Below, in pieces: positions 6,369 through 18,153 of a stretch of 64,000 nt of DNA. The stretch lies in assembly GCF_038396635.1 (NCBI RefSeq), contig NZ_CP121687.1:744001-808000 (forward strand), read 5' to 3'. The notes under the pieces were generated by a model that was not told where the DNA came from, did not search any database, and saw only the letters and a list, made by a program, of their open reading frames with translations. Each line of letters opens with the position of its first letter. The first letter of the stretch is position 1. The translations under genes were made by a program, and so were the position numbers. Source of the DNA: Defluviitalea saccharophila (lineage in GTDB: Bacteria; Bacillota; Clostridia; Lachnospirales; Defluviitaleaceae).

Positions 6369-8543
6369 TTATATCTCCTCTATCTCTTTTTCTTCCAAAT
6401 CATCGTCAGGCAATACCAAGGAAAAATCAATTGTTCTTTGAATGGTATCGGCTTTTGTAAGTTTTACTTTTACCTGATCACCCATTCTATAGATTTTCTT
6501 GGTTTTCTCTCCGATAAATAAATAATGCTGCTCATCAAAAATATAATAATCGTCATCCATATCCGAAACATGAACAAGACCTTCTACTGTATTGGGCAGT
6601 TCCACATACATTCCCCAGGAAGTAATACCTGAAATGATGCCATCGTATACTTCTCCGATCTTGTCCTTCATGTATTCAACTTTTTTCAATTGCTCAGTCT
6701 GTCTTTCTGCCTCTTCAGCCATTCTTTCTCTAATCGAACAGTGCTTTGCAACATCAGGCATTTTCTTTCTAAGTCTGTTTTGAGTTTTTTCATTCAGTTG
6801 TCCATTTAAATTTGCCTTAATAATTCTATGAATTTGTAAGTCAGGATAACGTCTTATAGGTGATGTGAAATGACAGTAATACTTTGCTGCCAAACCAAAA
6901 TGTCCATCATTGCTGGCAGTATATCTTGCCTGCTGCATAGAACGAAGCACCAAACGGCTAATGACATTTTCCTCCGGTTTTCCTGCTATATCTGCCAAAA
7001 CCTTTTGTAAATCCTTCGGATGAATATTGGAAGTTCCTTTTATTCTATATCCAAAATTATAAATAAAAGTAGAGAGTTTCAGTATCTTTTCAGGGTCAGG
7101 GTCCTGGTGAGAACGATAGATGAAAGGAGTGCCCTGCCAAAAATGATCTTCTGCGATGGTTTCATTGCATACTAACATAAATTCTTCAATAATTCTTGTA
7201 GCAATGTTTCTTTCATAAGGACGAATGTCTATAGGATGGCCTTCTTCATCCAATATGATTTTGGCTTCTTCAAAGTCAAAATCAATGGCTCCTCTTTTAT
7301 CTCTTTTCTTATTAAGGATAAGACATAACTCTTCCATCAGTTTAAAGAAATCAATATAATCCTTGTAGCGTTCCATCAGTTCTTCATCTTGGTCTACTAG
7401 AATCTTCTTCACATTGGTATAAGTCATACGCTCATCAATATTAATAACTGTCTCTGCGATTCTATGATTTCGGACAATGCCCTCTTTGTCTATATCCATG
7501 ATGCAGCTAAGGGCCAATCGATCAACCCCTGCATTTAAAGAACAAATGCCATTGGATAATTTATGAGGAAGCATAGGAATCACTCTGTCAACCAAATAAA
7601 CGCTGGTTCCTCGTTTCATAGCTTCTTCATCAAGGGGAGTATTTTCTTTTACATAATGGGTTACATCGGCAATATGTACGCCCAGTCTGTATAATCCATT
7701 CGGAAGTTTTTCAAGAGAAATGGCATCGTCTAAATCTTTTGCATCTTCCCCGTCAATAGTAACCATCCTGACATTACGGAGATCTTCGCGGTTTTTTATA
7801 TCCTCTTCCTGTACTTCTTCAGGAATGTTTTGAATCTGTTTCATTACCTCTTCCGGGAAATCTGTAGGCATATCAAACTGTCTGATAATCGCCAATATAT
7901 CTGTTTTAGGATCATTAATATGTCCAAGGATTTCTATAATTTCTCCTTCAGGATTTCTCCTGTCTTTTCCCCAGTCAGTAATTTTTACAACGACTTTGTG
8001 TCCGGTAACTGCCCCCATATTATCTCCTTTGGGGATAAAGATGTCTTTTGCAAAGTTTTTATCATCAGGAATAACAAATCCGAAATATTTGCTTTGTTCA
8101 TAGGTTCCTACGATCTTATCAGAGCCCCGTTCGATAATTTGAATAATTTCTCCTTCAGCTCTTTTCCCTTCAATCGCAGGTTTAGTGATTTTACAAAGGA
8201 CTTTATCTTTATGCATGGCACCATTGACGCCCTCAGCAGGAATAAAAACATCTTTTGCGTCCGGATCATCCAGGATTAAAAAGCCGTAGCCTTTTGCATT
8301 TCCTTGAAATGTGCCAATCACCATATTTAAGCTTTCAGGAATTGCGTATTTACCTCTTTTTGTCTTAATAATTTTACCTTCATTGATTAATTCCTCCAAT
8401 ATTTGCTCAAGCATTTCTCTTTCTTTGTTAGGAACCTGCAGGATCATGCAAAGTTCCTTGATCTTCATTGGCGTATAATCTTTATGCTGCATAAAGTCTA
8501 ATATAAGCTGCTTTCTATCTTTTTGTTTTTCATTTTCTTCCAT
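6369..8543 (-). CDS. rnr: Ribonuclease R
   Basis: 724 residues from the chosen ATG (M-E-E-N-E-K). An upstream in-frame GTG overlaps the GAGGTG ribosome-binding site and is not used. Order: N-terminal winged helix (about 10-70), two cold-shock/OB domains (about 75-220), the RNB exonuclease core with D-G-E-D-A-K-D-L-D-D-A (about 264-274) carrying the metal aspartates, and a C-terminal S1 domain (about 635-715). RNase R is a 3'-5' exoribonuclease that degrades structured RNA and assists tmRNA-dependent decay, consistent with its place near smpB and ssrA. The basic lysine-rich tail of some homologues is missing; the C-terminus is acidic. Confidence 0.97.
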   Translation of the reverse strand: MEENEKQKDRKQLILDFMQHKDYTPMKIKELCMILQVPNKEREMLEQILEELINEGKIIKTKRGKYAIPESLNMVIGTFQGNAKGYGFLILDDPDAKDVFIPAEGVNGAMHKDKVLCKITKPAIEGKRAEGEIIQIIERGSDKIVGTYEQSKYFGFVIPDDKNFAKDIFIPKGDNMGAVTGHKVVVKITDWGKDRRNPEGEIIEILGHINDPKTDILAIIRQFDMPTDFPEEVMKQIQNIPEEVQEEDIKNREDLRNVRMVTIDGEDAKDLDDAISLEKLPNGLYRLGVHIADVTHYVKENTPLDEEAMKRGTSVYLVDRVIPMLPHKLSNGICSLNAGVDRLALSCIMDIDKEGIVRNHRIAETVINIDERMTYTNVKKILVDQDEELMERYKDYIDFFKLMEELCLILNKKRDKRGAIDFDFEEAKIILDEEGHPIDIRPYERNIATRIIEEFMLVCNETIAEDHFWQGTPFIYRSHQDPDPEKILKLSTFIYNFGYRIKGTSNIHPKDLQKVLADIAGKPEENVISRLVLRSMQQARYTASNDGHFGLAAKYYCHFTSPIRRYPDLQIHRIIKANLNGQLNEKTQNRLRKKMPDVAKHCSIRERMAEEAERQTEQLKKVEYMKDKIGEVYDGIISGITSWGMYVELPNTVEGLVHVSDMDDDYYIFDEQHYLFIGEKTKKIYRMGDQVKVKLTKADTIQRTIDFSLVLPDDDLEEKEIEEI

Positions 8544-8635
8544 AATTAACACCTCTTTTTTGTGTTCTAACGATTTATCTTTAGTATGTAGTATGCTCTA
8601 AAAATCAAAGGATAAACATAAAAACTCCCAGTTGC

Positions 8636-8671
8636 AAAAAACACACTTTGTATATACAAAGTGTGTTTTAT
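8636..8671 (-). terminator. Terminator overlapping the secG stop
   Basis: Stem ACACACTTTGTA/TACAAAGTGTGT with As on one side and Ts on the other. It lies between secG and rnr, so rnr probably has its own promoter in the ~90 bases downstream. Confidence 0.75.
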
Positions 8672-8907
8672 TTAATCAAAATATTAAGAACCAAAGCAAG
8701 AACGATAAATAATCCTGCGCCAATCTTAGTATATTTTTCAAAAGCACCTTCTAAAGTACGAGCTTTGTTTTTTCCCCAATAAGTTTCTGCAGCACCACCT
8801 ATAGTGCCTAATCCAGCTGATTTACCTTCTTGGAGGAGAACAACAGTAATAAGTCCAAGAGCCAATACTACATATACAATTGATAAAATAATTGTAAGTG
8901 CGTTCAC
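8668..8907 (-). CDS. secG: Preprotein translocase subunit SecG
   Basis: 79 residues from a GTG start that is preceded by AGGAGGT at ideal spacing; the longer in-frame extension upstream has no ribosome-binding site and is not family-like. Two membrane helices (about 4-24 and 56-76) surround the conserved V-L-L-Q-E-G-K-S-A-G-L-G loop. SecG is the auxiliary subunit of SecYEG. Its position between eno and rnr matches the order known from Bacillus. Confidence 0.93.
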   Translation of the reverse strand: MNALTIILSIVYVVLALGLITVVLLQEGKSAGLGTIGGAAETYWGKNKARTLEGAFEKYTKIGAGLFIVLALVLNILIK

Positions 8908-8975
8908 TTCTACACCTCCTATCCTCAATGTTTTTATTTTAGCATAACGGGGTTTTTTAAGCAAGAAGATTTAAT

Positions 8976-9003
8976 GAAAAAATACTCGGCATTTCTGCCG
9001 AGT
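8976..9003 (-). terminator. Terminator of the glycolytic operon, after eno
   Basis: Stem ACTCGGCA/TGCCGAGT with a 5-base loop, followed on the minus strand by ATTTTTT. Beside it is a 15-base direct repeat TTCGTTCCATATAAT at 9007-9021 and 9030-9044. Confidence 0.8.
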
Positions 9004-9069
9004 GATTTCGTTCCATATAATAAATTTCGTTCGTTCCATATAATTAATGCTTACTTCTTTCAAAAAAAG

Positions 9070-10419
<1,350 letters not shown>

Positions 10420-10441
10420 TTATTATTTTAAAGTAGGTGTA

Positions 10442-11986
10442 CTACTTTCTGATGAGAAGTGACTTTCCAGTCATTTCTTCTGGTTGTTCAAGTCCCATTA
10501 AGTCAAGAAGAGTAGGTACAATATCTGCTAGTTTTCCACCTTCTCTTAATTCTATTCCTTCACCAGCATTTACCAAGATGAATGGTACTGGATTTGTCGT
10601 GTGAGCTGTAAAAGGTTCTCCATTTTCATAATCAACCAATTGCTCTGAGTTTCCATGGTCAGCACAAATAAACATCTGACCGTCAACTTTTAAGATAGCT
10701 TCATATACACGACCAACACAGGCATCCACAGTTTCTACAGCCTTTACTGCTGCATCCATAATACCTGTATGTCCTACCATATCCGGATTTGCATAATTGA
10801 TAATGATAACATCGTAATTTTCGGAGAGAATTGCCTCAACAAGACGATCGGTAACTTCAATGGCGCTCATTTCCGGTTTAAGATCGTAAGTCGCAACTTT
10901 TGGTGATGGAACCAAGATTCGATCTTCTCCTTCATTTGGCTTTTCTATACCGCCATTAAAGAAGAAAGTTACATGGGCATATTTTTCAGTTTCTGCAAGG
11001 CGAAGTTGTTTTAAGCCTTTTTCAGCCAAATATTCTCCAAAGGTTTTTGTAAGTTTTGTAGGTTTAAAAGCAACGGATTTGTTTTTAATAGTAATGTCGT
11101 ACTCAGTGAATGCAACGTACTTCACTGGGAAGAAACCGTTGGCTCTTTCAAAACCTGCGAATTCTTCATCACAAAAACATCTTGTGATTTCTCTTGCTCT
11201 GTCAGGTCTAAAGTTAAAACAAATAATAGAATCATTTGCTTTGATCGTAGCTGTAGGTTCACCATTGGTCAAAATAACGGTTGGAAGTACAAACTCATCA
11301 TAAACTTCGTTTTCATAGGATAATCCTACTGCTTGCACTGCATCTTCAGCTTTTTCTCCGGTACCTAAAACCATAGCATCATACGCAAGATTTACTCTTT
11401 CCCATCTGTTGTCACGGTCCATGGCATAGTATCTGCCCATAACCGTAGCAATTTTTCCTACTCCGATTTCATCGATTTTGTCCTGTAATTGCTGAACATA
11501 ATCTTTACCGGATGCGGGAGGAGTGTCTCTTCCATCTAAGAAAGCATGTACATAAACTTTTGATAATCCATGTTTCTTAGCTAATTCCAATAGGGCGTAT
11601 AAGTGAGTATTGTGACTATGTACACCACCATCGGATAACAAGCCATATAAGTGAAGTGCAGAATCATTTTGTTTGCAGTTTTCTACTGCACTTAGCAATG
11701 CTTCGTTTTCAAAAAAATCTCCATCTTGGATAGACTTTGTGATTCTTGTCAGTTCTTGATATACAATTCGACCTGCTCCAATGTTTAAATGCCCTACTTC
11801 AGAGTTTCCCATCTGACCTTCTGGAAGGCCTACATCCATTCCACTGGCATACCCTTTAACGAAAGGATATTTTTCCATTAAACTGTCCAGTACGGGAGTA
11901 TTCCCTTTGCATACAGCATTTCCATCGCAGCGGTCATTTAGTCCAAAACCGTCAAGTATCATTAATACGGTTGGTTTTTTCTTCAT
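10442..11986 (-). CDS. gpmI: 2,3-bisphosphoglycerate-independent phosphoglycerate mutase
   Basis: 514 residues from the ATG that follows AAGGAGC; an upstream in-frame ATG lacks a site. The N-terminal M-I-L-D-G-F-G and G-N-S-E-V-G-H (the serine carries the phospho group) and the C-terminal C-A-D-H-G-N-S-E and H-T-T-N-P-V-P metal motifs define the alkaline-phosphatase-like, Mn-dependent mutase. It interconverts 3- and 2-phosphoglycerate. The Mn/pH-sensitive GpmI type is the one used in spore formers, where its inhibition helps preserve the spore 3PGA store. Gap to tpiA is 26 bases. Confidence 0.98.
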   Translation of the reverse strand: MKKKPTVLMILDGFGLNDRCDGNAVCKGNTPVLDSLMEKYPFVKGYASGMDVGLPEGQMGNSEVGHLNIGAGRIVYQELTRITKSIQDGDFFENEALLSAVENCKQNDSALHLYGLLSDGGVHSHNTHLYALLELAKKHGLSKVYVHAFLDGRDTPPASGKDYVQQLQDKIDEIGVGKIATVMGRYYAMDRDNRWERVNLAYDAMVLGTGEKAEDAVQAVGLSYENEVYDEFVLPTVILTNGEPTATIKANDSIICFNFRPDRAREITRCFCDEEFAGFERANGFFPVKYVAFTEYDITIKNKSVAFKPTKLTKTFGEYLAEKGLKQLRLAETEKYAHVTFFFNGGIEKPNEGEDRILVPSPKVATYDLKPEMSAIEVTDRLVEAILSENYDVIIINYANPDMVGHTGIMDAAVKAVETVDACVGRVYEAILKVDGQMFICADHGNSEQLVDYENGEPFTAHTTNPVPFILVNAGEGIELREGGKLADIVPTLLDLMGLEQPEEMTGKSLLIRK

Positions 11987-12012
11987 TATTAATGCTCCTT
12001 CTATGAACAATC

Positions 12013-12762
12013 TTAGTCGTTGTAATTTACAATTTTGCTAAAATCTACTTTCAAGCTTGCTCCACCAACTAAGCCTCCATCAATATTTCCCATTTCGAAA
12101 AGTTCTTTTGCATTTGCGGCATTTACACTTCCGCCGTATTGCACACGAAGGGACTCAGCTACAGAGGCATCATAGATTTCTGCTACAACTTGGCGAATTG
12201 CAGCACATACTTCTTCAGCTTGTTCGGATGTAGCGGTCTTGCCTGTACCAATAGCCCATATAGGTTCATAAGCAATAACTACATCTTTAGCTTTTTCTGC
12301 TGGAACATCTTTTAAAGCGATTTTTGTTTGAAGTCGAACCAGATCAACAGTAATTCCCTGTTCTCTTTGTTCCAAGGTTTCTCCTACGCAAATAATAGGA
12401 ATGAGGTTATGTTCAATAGCTTTAAGAACTTTTTTATTTACGATTTCATCCGTTTCTGCAAAATATGCTCTTCTTTCAGAGTGTCCGATAATGACATATT
12501 TTACACCTAATTCAACTAACATATTTGGTGCAACTTCTCCTGTATAAGCTCCACTTTCTTCAAAGTGCATATTTTGAGCACCTACAGCAATATTGGTTCC
12601 TTTAACTGCATCCAATACAGCCGGAAGACAAACATAAGGCGGACAAAATACTACATCAACATCGGCAGTATTTACTAAAGGTTTTAATTCCTCTACTAAT
12701 TTTACCGCTTCTGAAGGGGTTTTATTCATCTTCCAATTTCCTGCAATAATTTTTTTTCTCAT
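12013..12762 (-). CDS. tpiA: Triosephosphate isomerase
   Basis: 249 residues, normal length. N-terminal A-G-N-W-K-M-N-K contains the substrate lysine; the catalytic histidine is in I-G-H-S-E-R-R and the catalytic glutamate in [12 protein letters not shown]. The C-terminal G-G-A-S-L-K-V phosphate loop is present. It interconverts DHAP and GAP. GGGAGGC precedes the ATG; gap to pgk is 15 bases. Confidence 0.99.
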   Translation of the reverse strand: MRKKIIAGNWKMNKTPSEAVKLVEELKPLVNTADVDVVFCPPYVCLPAVLDAVKGTNIAVGAQNMHFEESGAYTGEVAPNMLVELGVKYVIIGHSERRAYFAETDEIVNKKVLKAIEHNLIPIICVGETLEQREQGITVDLVRLQTKIALKDVPAEKAKDVVIAYEPIWAIGTGKTATSEQAEEVCAAIRQVVAEIYDASVAESLRVQYGGSVNAANAKELFEMGNIDGGLVGGASLKVDFSKIVNYND

Positions 12763-12777
12763 AATAAAGCCTCCCGA

Positions 12778-13977
12778 TTATTCTTTATCGTCTGCTGCTA
12801 CTACTCCAGGCAATTCTTTACCTTCAAGGAATTCCAATGAAGCTCCCCCACCAGTAGAAATATGAGTCATCTTATCGCCAAATCCTAATAGATTTACTGC
12901 TGCAGCGGAATCTCCTCCACCGATAATGGTTGTTGCATCAGTTTGTGCTAAAGCTTGTGCAACTGCCATTGTTCCTTGTGCGAAGTTTTCAAATTCGAAT
13001 ACACCCATAGGTCCGTTCCAAACAACGGTTTTAGCGTCTTTTACTGCATCCGCATAAAGAGCTCTTGTTTCTGGTCCGATATCAAGACCTTCCCAATCAG
13101 GCTCAATTCCGCCTCTTGGTACTACTTTGAATGGAGTATCGTTTTTAAATTCTTGAGCCACTACGTGATCTACAGGAAGTAAGAATTTTACGCCTTTTTC
13201 TTCTGCTTTTTGAATCATTTCTTTTGCAAAATCAATTTTATCAGCTTCTAATAAAGAAAGACCTACTTCATTGCCCATTGCTTTAAGGAAAGTATAAGCC
13301 ATTCCTCCGCCAATGATTAATGTGTCTACTTTCTCAAGAAGATTGTTGATTACGTTAATTTTGTCAGATACTTTTGCTCCACCTAAAATTGCAACGAAAG
13401 GTCTTACAGGATTATTTACTGCATTTCCTAAGAATTCGATTTCTTTTTGCATTAAATATCCAACAGCGCAATCTCCTTCGATGAATTGAGTAACCCCAAC
13501 ATTGGAGCAGTGCGCTCTATGAGCTGTACCGAAAGCATCGTTTACAAATACGTCTGCAAGACTTGCAAGTTCTTTGCTGAAGTCATCAATGTTCTTTGTT
13601 TCTTCTTTACGATATCTTGTGTTTTCAAGAAGAACAACGTCTCCTTCTTTCATTTCAGCTACAGCTTTTCTTGCATTTTCTCCAACAACGTTATCATCTT
13701 TTGCAAATACTACTTCTTGTCCTAATAATTCGCTTAATCTTTTTGCAACCGGTGCTAAAGATAATTCTGGTTTAGGCTCTCCCTTTGGTTTTCCTAAGTG
13801 AGAACAAAGGATAACTTTTCCACCGTCATTGATTAATTTTTTAATAGTTGGAAGTGCTGCAACAAGTCTGTTTTCATCGGTAATAGCACCATCTTTTAAA
13901 GGTACGTTAAAATCACATCTTACTAATACTCTTTTTCCTTTAACTTGAATATCATCTACTGACTTTTTGTTCAGCAT
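12778..13977 (-). CDS. pgk: Phosphoglycerate kinase
   Basis: 399 residues. The N-terminal [11 protein letters not shown] signature, substrate arginines in R-Y-R-K-E-E and G-T-A-H-R-A-H, and the C-terminal nucleotide loop G-G-G-D-S-A-A-A are all present. It transfers phosphate from 1,3-bisphosphoglycerate to ADP. GAGGAGGG precedes the ATG. Between it and gapA lie a terminator-like hairpin and a long stem that may tune relative expression of gapA and the downstream genes. Confidence 0.99.
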   Translation of the reverse strand: MLNKKSVDDIQVKGKRVLVRCDFNVPLKDGAITDENRLVAALPTIKKLINDGGKVILCSHLGKPKGEPKPELSLAPVAKRLSELLGQEVVFAKDDNVVGENARKAVAEMKEGDVVLLENTRYRKEETKNIDDFSKELASLADVFVNDAFGTAHRAHCSNVGVTQFIEGDCAVGYLMQKEIEFLGNAVNNPVRPFVAILGGAKVSDKINVINNLLEKVDTLIIGGGMAYTFLKAMGNEVGLSLLEADKIDFAKEMIQKAEEKGVKFLLPVDHVVAQEFKNDTPFKVVPRGGIEPDWEGLDIGPETRALYADAVKDAKTVVWNGPMGVFEFENFAQGTMAVAQALAQTDATTIIGGGDSAAAVNLLGFGDKMTHISTGGGASLEFLEGKELPGVVAADDKE

Positions 13978-14039
13978 GGGTTTCCCTCCTCAATATTATA
14001 TATCCGAATTAACAAGAAAGCGACAACGTCGCACTTGTA

Positions 14040-14085
14040 AAATTAGAAAGTTTGTCCCTTGAAAGCAAAACGAACTTTCTAATTT
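14040..14085 (-). repeat. Inverted repeat in the gapA-pgk gap
   Basis: AAATTAGAAAGTT and AACTTTCTAATTT form a long AT-rich stem around a ~20-base loop, 60 bases before pgk. In RNA it would be a stable hairpin at the new 5' end if the transcript is cut after gapA; an RNA-processing role is inference. Confidence 0.5.
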
Positions 14086-14089
14086 CATA

Positions 14090-14136
14090 AAATAAGGTCC
14101 GGTCCTATAGTTATAACTACAAAACCGGACCTTTTT
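14090..14136 (-). terminator. Partial terminator or processing hairpin after gapA
   Basis: Stem AGGTCCGGT/ACCGGACCT with a long inner stem around TTATAACTATA, followed by TTATTTTAT. The T run is imperfect, which fits partial read-through from gapA into pgk. Confidence 0.6.
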
Positions 14137-14150
14137 GGGTCTTTCAATTA

Positions 14151-15137
14151 TTATAAACGTTCTGCAATGTATTTTGTAAGGTCAATAATTCTGTTGGAGT
14201 AACCCCATTCATTGTCATACCAGGAAACAACTTTTACTAAGTTTCCGTCGATTACCATTGTGGATAATCCATCAACGATAGAGGAACGAGGATCTTTCTT
14301 GAAGTCAACAGATACTAATGGTTCATCAGTATATCCTAATACTTTGTCGTCAGCAGCAGCTTTTAATGCAGCATTAACTTCTTCAACTGTTACAGTTTTT
14401 CCTAATTCTACAGTTAAATCAACTACAGATACTGTAGGAGTAGGTACACGCATAGCCATACCAGTTAATTTTCCTTTAAGAGAAGGAATAACTTTAGCAA
14501 CAGCTTCTGCAGCTCCAGTTGTTGTAGGAATAATGGATTCAGCAGCAGCACGAGCTCTTCTTAAGTCTTCGTGAGGTAAATCCAAAATTCTTTGGTCATT
14601 TGTGTAAGAGTGAACTGTTGTCATAATTCCTCTCTTAATTTCGAATTTATCATGAAGAACTTTAGCAAATGGTGCTAAGCAGTTTGTTGTACAAGAAGCA
14701 TTGTCCACGATATGATCTTCTGCAGGATTGTAATCTCCTTCGTTAACTCCCATAACGATGGATTTTGTTCCTTTTCCAGGAGCGGAAATGATAACTTTTT
14801 TTGCACCTGCATCAATATGTAATTGAGCTTGATCTTTCTTTCTGAAGATACCTGTAGATTCGATTACGATATCTACACCTAATTCTCCCCAAGGAAGGTT
14901 AGCAGGATTTCTTTCAGCGATTACTTTGATTTCTTTACCATTAACAACTAAAGCGCCTTCTTTAGCTTCAACTGTTCCTTCAAATTTTCCAAAGCAAGTA
15001 TCATATTTTAATAAATGAGCTAATGTTTTAGGATCAGTTAAGTCATTGATTGCTACAACATCCAATCCTTGTGCGATTGCTACTTTGAATGCATTACGTC
15101 CAATACGTCCAAAACCGTTAATTGCGATTTTTGCCAT
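14151..15137 (-). CDS. gapA: Glyceraldehyde-3-phosphate dehydrogenase
   Basis: 328 residues. N-terminal NAD site [10 protein letters not shown]; active-site Cys in [10 protein letters not shown]; catalytic His in the H-S-Y-T-N-D-Q region. The residue after the second beta strand is Asp (N-D-L), as in NAD-dependent glycolytic enzymes. AGGAGGA precedes the ATG. It lies 82 bases downstream of its repressor gene cggR. Confidence 0.99.
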   Translation of the reverse strand: MAKIAINGFGRIGRNAFKVAIAQGLDVVAINDLTDPKTLAHLLKYDTCFGKFEGTVEAKEGALVVNGKEIKVIAERNPANLPWGELGVDIVIESTGIFRKKDQAQLHIDAGAKKVIISAPGKGTKSIVMGVNEGDYNPAEDHIVDNASCTTNCLAPFAKVLHDKFEIKRGIMTTVHSYTNDQRILDLPHEDLRRARAAAESIIPTTTGAAEAVAKVIPSLKGKLTGMAMRVPTPTVSVVDLTVELGKTVTVEEVNAALKAAADDKVLGYTDEPLVSVDFKKDPRSSIVDGLSTMVIDGNLVKVVSWYDNEWGYSNRIIDLTKYIAERL

Positions 15138-15219
15138 TGTTACATTCCTCCTAATTATTATTAATTTTATTTTAGGTTATAGAGACATAAAATTTGTCCC
15201 TATAACATAATAACACAAA

Positions 15220-16251
15220 TTATAATTTTTCACACCTGATAATTTCATTTGCAGCACCTTCATCCATCACAATACATCCATTTTTAAGCAGATGCCCTGC
15301 TGCTTTGATGGCTTGAGCTTTAGAAGTTCCTCCTGCCAGTGCAATCATATAAGGAATTTTTTTAATATCGTCTAGTTTTATTCCAACAGTGCGGGAAGTA
15401 TAGACTATATTTCCACTGGGATTAAAATAGTATCCAAATGCTTCTGCAACAGCTTCTTTTCTTCTTAAGAAGTCTAAAATCGGCTCTGGAAGGCCTCTTT
15501 TTTCCGCCATTTGTAGAGCATTCCCAATTCCGAAAATTAATATGTCTGTTTTTGAAACTTTTTTCAAAGTCTCTTGAATTTCAGGTTCTTTAGTAATGCT
15601 CTCTAAAGATTTTTTACTTAAATGATCGGGAATATTCAACAATTTATATTCTGCTCCTAACTTTTGAGCCAATTCGGAAGCTAAGGTATTGGATTGGTAT
15701 TCTACTTGATGCCCTACACTTCCTCTGGCGGGCAAAACGAATACATCATCATATGTACTGCTTAAGGGTTGAATCGCCTTAACCATGTAATTTACTGTAC
15801 TTCCTCCGGTAATTGCAATAGTATTTCCCGGTTTGATAATACTCATCAAAAGTCTGGCCGCAGCTTTCCCGATATCTTTTTTAAACATATCATTTTCATC
15901 GGAATTTCCTGGGACAATAACTACTTTATTAACATTTAATATCTTTGAAACTTTGTTTTCCAGTTCAGTAAGACCTTTTAACGCATAAATTAAATCTTCC
16001 AAGTCTCGAACAATCATGTATCCTTCTGAAGTTATTTCCATTCCTAAAGAAGTAACTTTGATGAAATCATATTGTCTTAAAAAATCGACTTCAGCTCTAA
16101 CTACTCTTTCAGAAAGATTTAAATTAGCTGCTAAGGCCCTTCTTCCTATGGGAGCAGAGTATAGAACTGTTTTTAGAATCTCATATCTTCTCTCCAAAGC
16201 TAAGATTCCTTCAGGAATGATCTTCTGTAGTGTCACATGTAAATTTGTCAT
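15220..16251 (-). CDS. cggR: Central glycolytic genes regulator CggR (SorC family)
   Basis: 343 residues from the ATG after AAGGGGCG; an upstream in-frame extension of 47 codons crosses the operator and is not family-like. The N-terminal winged helix (about 20-85, G-R-R-A-L-A-A-N-L-N-L-S-E-R) is followed by a SorC-type sugar-phosphate-binding domain with I-T-G-G-S-T and L-P-A-R-G. In B. subtilis CggR represses the gapA operon until fructose-1,6-bisphosphate rises. The family, neighbours and an upstream GGGAC repeat site (16266-16300) all fit. Confidence 0.95.
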   Translation of the reverse strand: MTNLHVTLQKIIPEGILALERRYEILKTVLYSAPIGRRALAANLNLSERVVRAEVDFLRQYDFIKVTSLGMEITSEGYMIVRDLEDLIYALKGLTELENKVSKILNVNKVVIVPGNSDENDMFKKDIGKAAARLLMSIIKPGNTIAITGGSTVNYMVKAIQPLSSTYDDVFVLPARGSVGHQVEYQSNTLASELAQKLGAEYKLLNIPDHLSKKSLESITKEPEIQETLKKVSKTDILIFGIGNALQMAEKRGLPEPILDFLRRKEAVAEAFGYYFNPSGNIVYTSRTVGIKLDDIKKIPYMIALAGGTSKAQAIKAAGHLLKNGCIVMDEGAANEIIRCEKL

Positions 16252-16265
16252 ATGAACGCCCCTTG

Positions 16266-16300
16266 GGTACATTATTGTCCCGCTGTACGATTTAAGTCCC
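16266..16300 (-). promoter_or_regulatory. Probable CggR operator
   Basis: Two direct half-sites GGGAC-N8-TACA and GGGAC-N7-TACC on the minus strand, 19 bases apart and 15 bases before the cggR ATG. The known B. subtilis site is a direct repeat of CGGGAC-N6-TGTC with about the same 20-base period, also downstream of the transcription start. Confidence 0.6.
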
Positions 16301-16399
16301 ACACAAACTAAAATAAAACGTGCAACAGCTGCACACATTTGCAAACCTGTAATATTTAATCCCTTACAAGCAAGACAAACTTTCCAGTTCAAAAAAAAA

Positions 16400-16450
16400 G
16401 ATATTTTGTATCTTCGTTTATATTGTAACGAATATGATACAAAATATCAA
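16400..16450 (-). promoter_or_regulatory. cggR promoter flanked by a 13-bp inverted repeat
   Basis: -35 TTGATA (16445-16450), 17-base spacer, -10 TACAAT (16422-16427). GATATTTTGTATC and its exact complement GATACAAAATATC (16400-16412 and 16436-16448) flank the -10 symmetrically, one arm touching the -35 and the other just past the expected start. This looks like an operator for a dimeric regulator other than CggR; the regulator is not identified. Confidence 0.65.
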
Positions 16451-16494
16451 GAATAATTTCAAAAAATATGGTACAAACTTACTTTGCCAAGTAT

Positions 16495-18153
16495 TTATTT
16501 TTTTATCTTTATACCATGCTCGTCCAAAACCGAAAGAGCAATATTTGAGGCGTGGTCTGATATTCTTTCCAGATTGCTTATTACATCCAGAAATACCACT
16601 CCAGAAGTAGCACTGCAGGCATTTTTCGCAAGCCTGTCAATATGTCTTTGTCGAAGTTCTTTTTCCATCTTGTCAACAATATCTTCATGGGGCTCGACAG
16701 TCTTAGCCAATTCTGCATTGCTTTCTTCCCTTGCTTTAATTGCATCTTCAAAACACTCAATACATTTTTCAGACATCGTCTTTAATTCCAATACTGCAGA
16801 ATCCGATAACTGTACCTTTTCTTCGATTGCAAACTGAGCAAGTTCTGCAATATTTTCAGCGTGATCCCCTACTCTTTCAATATCTCCGACAATGTGAAGC
16901 AGTCCCGTAACAAGGGCACCCTGTTTTTCGTTTATAGGAGAATTTGAAATCTTTACAAGGTATGGTGTAATGGTTCTGTTTAAAACATTAATGCTTTTTT
17001 CTCTTTTAAGTACTTGCTCTACTTTTTTCTCATCTTTTTCCAATAAAGCTTCCATAGCCACTTTTACATTTTCTGCAGCCATTTGTCCCATTCTTACCAC
17101 TTCTTTAATGGCATTTTCAACTGCAAACGTAGGCGTTTCAAGAATTCTTTCGTCTAAATGACGAAGACCGCTTTCATCTTCTTCATCTTTTCCTCTAACA
17201 AGTTTTCCAGATAAATAAACAAGCATTCCACCAAAAGGAAATAAAATAATTGTATTTGCTATATTAAAGATCGTATGAACAACACTTATTTCTGTCATGC
17301 TTATCAATTCTGCTCCAAATGTCGGATTGATAAAATAGAAATATGTAATGCCAACTATTGAAAATATAATTGTTCCTATTACATTAAACAGTAAATGAAC
17401 ATACGCTGCTCTTTTTGCAATTTTTGTTGCCCCAATACTTGAAAGTAATGCTGTAACACAAGTTCCGATATTTTGTCCCATAATAATGTATACGGCAGCA
17501 TTCCAAGGCACCAAAGAAGCTGCAGCTAGAGTCTGTAAGATACCTACAGAAGCCGAACTGCTTTGAATAATGGCTGTAACGGCAAATCCTGCAAAAATTC
17601 CTAAAAGAGGATTTTTTCCTAACGTTAAAAAAGCTTCTGCAAAAACCGGTGAGTTTCTAAGTGGTCTAACGGCATCTCCCATCATTTCAAGTCCCACAAA
17701 GAGAATACCAAATCCAGCTACAATTTCACCAATCTGCTTTAGAGTCTTTTTCTTAGCGAATAACATCATAGCAACCCCAATTGCAATTGCCAATGGAGCC
17801 AATTCTGATGGATTAAGAAATTTCGCCCACTCTGCACTGGATACAATCCATCCGGTAACTGTGGTACCTATATTCGCTCCCATTATAACTCCTGCTGCCT
17901 GGGCTAGATTCATTAGTCCTGCATTTACAAACCCAACGACCATAACTGTAGTTGCAGAACTGCTTTGAATAATAGCAGTAACAATGGCACCAACTAAGAC
18001 ACCCATAAGTCGGTTATTTGTCAGAATCTCCAACAGTTTTTTCATTTTATTGCCTGCAGATTTTTGAAGCCCTTCCGCCATAATCTGCATTCCATAAATA
18101 AATAGTCCTAAACCTCCAATTAATGCAAAGATAATCTTGGTGTATTCTCCCAT
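16495..18153 (-). CDS. Na/Pi cotransporter family protein with PhoU-like tail
   Basis: 552 residues from the ATG after AGGGGG. The N-terminal ~310 residues have eight or more membrane helices with the duplicated signature Q-S-S-S-A-T-T and Q-S-S-S-A-S-V plus G-x-N-I-G-T segments, typical of the NptA/PNaS family. The C-terminal ~230 residues are helical and PhoU-like, with repeated E-R-x-x-D-H-A-x-N. The protein probably takes up phosphate with sodium. It is upstream of cggR on the same strand but separated from it by the cggR promoter. Confidence 0.9.
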   Translation of the reverse strand: MGEYTKIIFALIGGLGLFIYGMQIMAEGLQKSAGNKMKKLLEILTNNRLMGVLVGAIVTAIIQSSSATTVMVVGFVNAGLMNLAQAAGVIMGANIGTTVTGWIVSSAEWAKFLNPSELAPLAIAIGVAMMLFAKKKTLKQIGEIVAGFGILFVGLEMMGDAVRPLRNSPVFAEAFLTLGKNPLLGIFAGFAVTAIIQSSSASVGILQTLAAASLVPWNAAVYIIMGQNIGTCVTALLSSIGATKIAKRAAYVHLLFNVIGTIIFSIVGITYFYFINPTFGAELISMTEISVVHTIFNIANTIILFPFGGMLVYLSGKLVRGKDEEDESGLRHLDERILETPTFAVENAIKEVVRMGQMAAENVKVAMEALLEKDEKKVEQVLKREKSINVLNRTITPYLVKISNSPINEKQGALVTGLLHIVGDIERVGDHAENIAELAQFAIEEKVQLSDSAVLELKTMSEKCIECFEDAIKAREESNAELAKTVEPHEDIVDKMEKELRQRHIDRLAKNACSATSGVVFLDVISNLERISDHASNIALSVLDEHGIKIKK

